Shown: one piece after another, positions 59,820 to 64,000 of the stretch
Numbering within the stretch: position 1 is the first letter of the stretch
How the letters are laid out: the number at the start of each line of letters is the position of its first letter
Origin: Liopterus haemorrhoidalis
Lineage: Eukaryota > Arthropoda > Insecta > Coleoptera > Dytiscidae
DNA: 64,000 nucleotides
Assembly: GCA_963971575.1 (NCBI GenBank)
Contig: OZ020616.1
Location: 33,956,306-34,020,305, forward strand
Direction of reading: 5' to 3'
Program-made: the position numbers and the translations under genes
Notes under the pieces: generated by a model
The model's input: the letters and a program-made list of their open reading frames with translations, nothing else
Told to the model about the DNA's origin: nothing
The model's database searches: none

Positions 59820-60460
59820 ATTCCGAAAACTGACTTTAAATATTGCTACCGGAAGTAGTAGGATTGCTGTAAGAAGGTTGTGGCTTCCAACGGAGAGTAC
59901 TTTGCAGTACATCATCACTATTAATCAAGATTAACTCTTTCTCCTGCTATAGCAAGGTCGTATTCTTTCCGCACACACTTCGTAAATCCTGAATGCTTCT
60001 TTTAAACAGGTATATAAATTCTTATTCAGTTTTAAGTTTTTAACGTTCCAGTAAAAAAATATTGTAAACTATTTCGTCAGCAAGTTCTAAATTTTGTGTT
60101 GTTTTTATAAATCTTTTTTTATATATTCAGTCACTCTTAGCAAAATCTATGTAACTAGTTTGCTAATTTAATTAAATATCGTTATCATGAAGAGTAATGA
60201 CCTAACAAGAAATAAATGGGCCCATGTGCCAGCAGGGTGGATGGGCCTTTTGGTAAAGGCTTGTCAATTGTTGTTTGATATCCACTTTGCACCTATAGAT
60301 ACTGGAGATTGAAAAAAGGAAGGAAAAGCATGATTATAATTTTGAATTGAACTATAAAAACTGTAATTTTTCCATAATTACGTATTAATTTTGTTATTTA
60401 ACGAATCATTTTGTATTTGGCATTCATAAATTCAATCTAGTTAACACTCCTTTTTGTTTC
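59820..60460. other. Intron sequence, no gene
   Basis: No exon or element ends recognised between the mariner remnant and exon a. Confidence 0.4.
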
Positions 60461-60464
60461 TCAC

Positions 60465-60652
60465 CTTGACATAAGTCCAAAATCAACAAAGCATGTTAGA
60501 AACAAGTGACGTAAGTGTGGTGGTGAAAAAATTTCTTTGTTTCTCAGCCACATATCTCTTGCTTGAATGCACAAACGGCGCTGCCATGAAACATAGATCT
60601 TTTTGTAAGAGTCATTCAGGGAGCAATATGTTTCTCCTTGCAACTGCTTTAT
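60465..60652 (-). CDS. MFS (SV2-like) transporter, exon a: central loop and start of TM7 of unit 1
   Basis: This is the most upstream exon found of an SV2-like MFS transporter, a family of 12-helix membrane carriers for small organic solutes. It opens in phase 0 after a TTTTTTCAG acceptor, with residues IKQLQGETYCS, and closes in phase 2 before GTGAGA. It encodes the charged cytoplasmic loop between helices 6 and 7, then SPPHLRHLFLTCFVDFGLMS, the start of helix 7. The family usually has a similar K/P-rich segment followed by a helix that runs into MWFPDLFDRF. Its start and end phases equal those of the corresponding exon of the second unit at 3455-3675, which supports an ancient duplication. 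The substrate cannot be read from sequence. The preceding exons (helices 1-6 of this unit) are not visible between 60653 and 64000, so the 5' end lies beyond the window. Confidence 0.85.
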
Positions 60653-61136
60653 CTGAAAAAATAATAATTATTAATAAATAATGTTCAAAAAGAAAAAAAT
60701 AATAAAATAAAAATAAACTAAATTGGGTTCTTTTTTATGATATGTTATTTTTTATTAAAATAACATCACCTATTAATATATGATGTTATTATACCCATTA
60801 TTTCTAAAAGTATTTTAAAGAGAAAAAATCTTTTCTGTCTCACATATCAACAATTATTCCAGCAAACAATAACAGGAATATTTAGTTTGTTATTTGCTGG
60901 TATAGACCTTGCTCTTTACGTAATCTCATAAAAAAATCTGGTGCTAATAGATCCGGCAATCTGGGCGACCAATCACTATCGCCTGATTTTGATGTCTTTT
61001 TTTTTCGAAAATAATCTCAATATTTTTTCTATATGCAGGTAAAACAGGGGCGTACACAGGGGTGTGGTTCAATGGGTCCTAACCGCCCCTAAGATTCAAG
61101 GCGAATGTTTGAAATTATACCATAATTAGTAAAAGA

Positions 61137-62271
61137 TTGATGTGAAGTGTGAATTTTCACACATTTCAGGGTTTCGCAAGTATATAATAAGTGAAGGCAT
61201 CATACTGAGTGTTTGGGCACATTTTGCTTTGTAGTAATCACTGCAAAATGAACAATATTTTTAAAATAATTTATCGTCTGTTAATTTAATTTTAACTTTA
61301 AAAACAAATTTCACGTTAAAATATTTTTTTGTTAATTTTAATTCGAATACCTAATACCATTATTTAGATTTCTAAATATATGCAGTATTTTTTATATATA
61401 GCAAGGTTCATTACGATTTTGAAAATTGCTCCTATAGCTTCCATTGGTTGGTTTAAGTCATCTGCTCCGCCCTTCTGGTTTCGTATACATGACACATAGA
61501 ATGGAAATATAATTCCAACAATTCCAACTGGTTATTAAATTTACGCGCTTAAAAATTAAATGCAACATTTGCTAAAATATAACTAGAAATTTGAAAAAAT
61601 AATTTAAACAAAACAAATGAAAAACAAATAAATAAATAAAAAATAAAATTGTCTTCTCTGCCCGGAAGCGAACTCTAGTTTGTTGCGTAGTAAGCGAGCA
61701 AGTTAACCATTGACCAGGATACGCCTTCTAGTATAGTGTGTTACATAACTATAACTTTTGTACATCGTCAACAAAAAACTCAAAAAATGCGTTATTTTCC
61801 GAAAACATAATCTGATCAAAAATTCCTGTTGTACTATTCCGGTTCACACCAATGTTCATTACTTAGAATTTTTTTAGATTTTTAGTTTAAACCATCTGGG
61901 TTACAGGGTGTGGGATAAAAAATGTTTTGGACAATTTTGGCAAAAATCACCTCAAAATAATTTATTTTGCAAAAATAAAATTTTGATCGTTAATCCACGT
62001 ACTAAGGGCTTTCATTTGATACCCTACTCAGAATTTTAAAAAATATATATTTTTTTTCGATGAGCATATATTTGTTTATATTTTTAGGGCGATATGTTTT
62101 TTAGTATTTTTTTATGTGCGAGTCAAAGAGTTGTATAAGCGTGCCAAATTTCAACTCTCTAGGTTTAGCCGTTTGGCTACAATTTTTACCGAACAGACAG
62201 AGAGACAGACAGACAGACGACAAAATGACGGTATAAGGGTTTTTTGGTCATACCCACAAAACCCTAAAAAG
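61137..62271 (-). repeat. ~1-kb unclassified repeat family, copy 4
   Basis: Minus-oriented from CTTTTTAGGGTTTTGTGGGT to the hairpin near 61150. The tRNA-like segment (61665-61730) has TCCTGGTCAATGGTTAACTT and GAGTTCGCTTCCGGGC. A short diverged relative follows at 62400-62575. Confidence 0.8.
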
Positions 62272-62399
62272 CTCAAAGTATAGTGGATATATAAACATAT
62301 GAAATTTATTTTTATGAAACGTCATAACATTAGTATATATTATTTAAGGAATTTTTACTGCATTTATCGTAATGATAATTGCAGTGCCAGTTTTGCGGA

Positions 62400-62575
62400 C
62401 TACCCTGTAAAACAAATCTGTGTGCGACCCTGAGGTAAAACATCTATATAAACATGCTAAATTTAAATTATCTAGGTCGAAGTAGCTGTTAGGCCACTAT
62501 TTCTATCGTACATAGAGACAGACAGACATATCAGCACGAGTTTCTTGGTTATTCCTACGAATGCCTGAAAAGTAT
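62400..62575 (-). repeat. Diverged 5' fragment of the ~1-kb repeat family
   Basis: CTTTTCAGGCATTCGTAGGA, then TGTCTGTCTGTCTC and AAATTTAGCATGTTTATATA follow the same order as the full copies. Confidence 0.5.
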
Positions 62576-62744
62576 CTCACATGTGCGATCGAAATGCGAT
62601 CTCGTTTGTGACTAAACAGCGGGAACTGAAAAAGTTACAAAATCGAAAATGAAATAACTGCCTTAATTGATTTTTTTTTTTAAGGAAACAAAAACAAGAA
62701 CCTCCTTCGGATTTTTATCTTTCGGTATTGTGCAGTCAGCTCTG

Positions 62745-62950
62745 GGGTTGACTCAGCCTCAAGTATTCAATACTTAAAATAAGTACCTGTTTATACAGAG
62801 ATAATAGGACCGGTCGAAACGTCACACTTACTACGTGGCTTTCATAACTATGGCTGGCGGTATTGAAACGGAGAAATTACCTTCTCGACCCCTATGCACC
62901 TATCTAGGCGTTGGGATCCTATTATTTAGTTATTTATTTATTTTAATATC
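62745..62950 (+). repeat. Second copy of the dispersed repeat at 34525
   Basis: GACTCAGCCTCAAGTATTCA, GTACCTGTTTATACAGAGAT and TATTTAGTTATTTATTT parallel the copy at 34525-34720. Confidence 0.45.
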
Positions 62951-64000
62951 TGTTTTAGCTACTGTAACTTTATATTCTTCAGTTTACAGCCTGATTAATG
63001 GATTAAAATGATGACATGCATATAGGAAATACTAAATTAATGGGACAATAGACTTGTACAACGATATTAAATTAAGGAAATTTAGTTCTTATTTGCATCT
63101 CAAAGAATAGCAATTAGACAATATTATGAAGGAAAACAATATTAATTTGTTATTCCATAAGAGAGTTATTAATTTTTAAATAAAACAATTACACGCCGCC
63201 TTTTAATGACGAAGATCAAAATATAAAATGAAGATAAAATTGAGAAGTATAATTTGGGAAAGTAATTCATTATTAGAATGGACGTAAAAAGATTGAATGT
63301 AAAAAAATTAAACATATTCGTTTACAAATGGAATCATATAAAATATAGAACAATGACATTTTATAATTTAATATGTATTAGTCAAGTAGAAGAAATTAAC
63401 GTTATATCTGTTGTACAAAACATGCGATATCTTTCATTCTTATTTATTCTTTAAATTATTTCTTTAAGAATACAAAAAAATATCCGTAATCAAAAGTGCA
63501 CTTTGCAAGCTTTTAACTGCAAACGACTGCAGCTCCGAAAGTATATAAGCAGCCGTTACCCCCAATTAATGTCTATCGCCGCGTTACCATAACAATGTCT
63601 GCAGCACATTTGTAAACGAACTACTTGTTTTAAAATTAAAAATTAAAAAATAGTGAAATTATAGCGGCGTTCAGAGCTCTTTAAATTAATAGACTGTTCA
63701 CTGTGCGTTGTGGATAAGTTTAGTAGATAGTTTTAACGTTCAAGGCAGCGTTTACTGCTAGGGAAATTAGTGCGATATCTATGTGTCTTTAAACCAACTA
63801 CGACTCGTAAAATGTTTATTATCTATTATCGTTTTCCTAATTCTGCTGTCTTAGATTTTTACTAAACCTAACTTAATTACCTAAATTGATCATATTTACT
63901 GTTCGTCTTTGTAATTTTGGGCGAGATTTGTAGTAATCGGCGCGATAACATTTTGTTAGGTTATGTAAAGGCATATAATGTAAACGTGCTCTACGATGTA
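62951..64000. other. Low-repeat stretch at the right edge, possible promoter-like TATA
   Basis: No transporter exon is visible. GTATATAAGCAGCCG at 63540-63554 resembles a TATA box, followed by a more GC-rich stretch, but no initiating open frame supports a gene. This is only a hint. Confidence 0.25.

Noticed and set aside
63540..63620. Promoter of a plus-strand gene
   Set aside because: A TATA-like word exists, but no coding exon, initiator or supporting open frame follows within the window.

Overview
The window looks like nuclear DNA of an insect. It is AT-rich and full of transposable elements: several mariner lineages, hAT-like, Helitron, foldback, tRNA-derived SINEs and Jockey/I/RTE-type non-LTR fragments. 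It carries TTAGG-like pentamers and exons of an SV2-like major facilitator (MFS) transporter. A beetle or a true bug is plausible, but I cannot name the species. No bacterial-type operon, rRNA gene or intact tRNA gene is visible.

The only host gene I can support is a very long minus-strand MFS gene. Ten exons lie between 60652 and 3455 and together carry 621 codons plus two bases. Every exon has GT/AG borders, and every junction keeps the reading frame. The five upstream exons (60652 to 37736) encode transmembrane helices 7-12 of one SV2-like transporter. The five downstream exons (24033 to 3455) encode the N-terminus, helices 1-6, the central loop and the start of helix 7 of a second one. 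The exon at 37736-37891 finishes helix 12 of the first unit and splices in phase to the second unit. The window therefore holds either a tandem 24-helix double transporter or two duplicated neighbours with compatible phases. Both ends of the gene lie outside the window.

Almost everything else is intronic mobile DNA. The most striking item is a complete foldback element at 6460-15222 with a 9-bp target duplication. Its arms are arrays of a 141-bp repeat, each arm carries the same SINE insertion, and its centre holds two smaller foldback modules. From 17 to 28 kb there are non-LTR reverse transcriptase remnants, a Helitron with readable ends, hAT-like elements and a ~1-kb TA-flanked element. 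From 28 to 40 kb there are inverted-repeat elements and three hAT-like elements with nested insertions. From 41 to 64 kb there are several copies of an unclassified ~1-kb repeat with an internal tRNA-like segment, a complete mariner nested in an I-type retrotransposon remnant, a Tc1/mariner-group element with ~100-bp TIRs, and further mariner, Jockey and MITE remnants. All transposase and reverse transcriptase frames seen are broken.

Coordinates were read by eye from the sequence. Exon borders and elements with matching target duplications are the firmest calls. Family names for degenerate elements are less certain.
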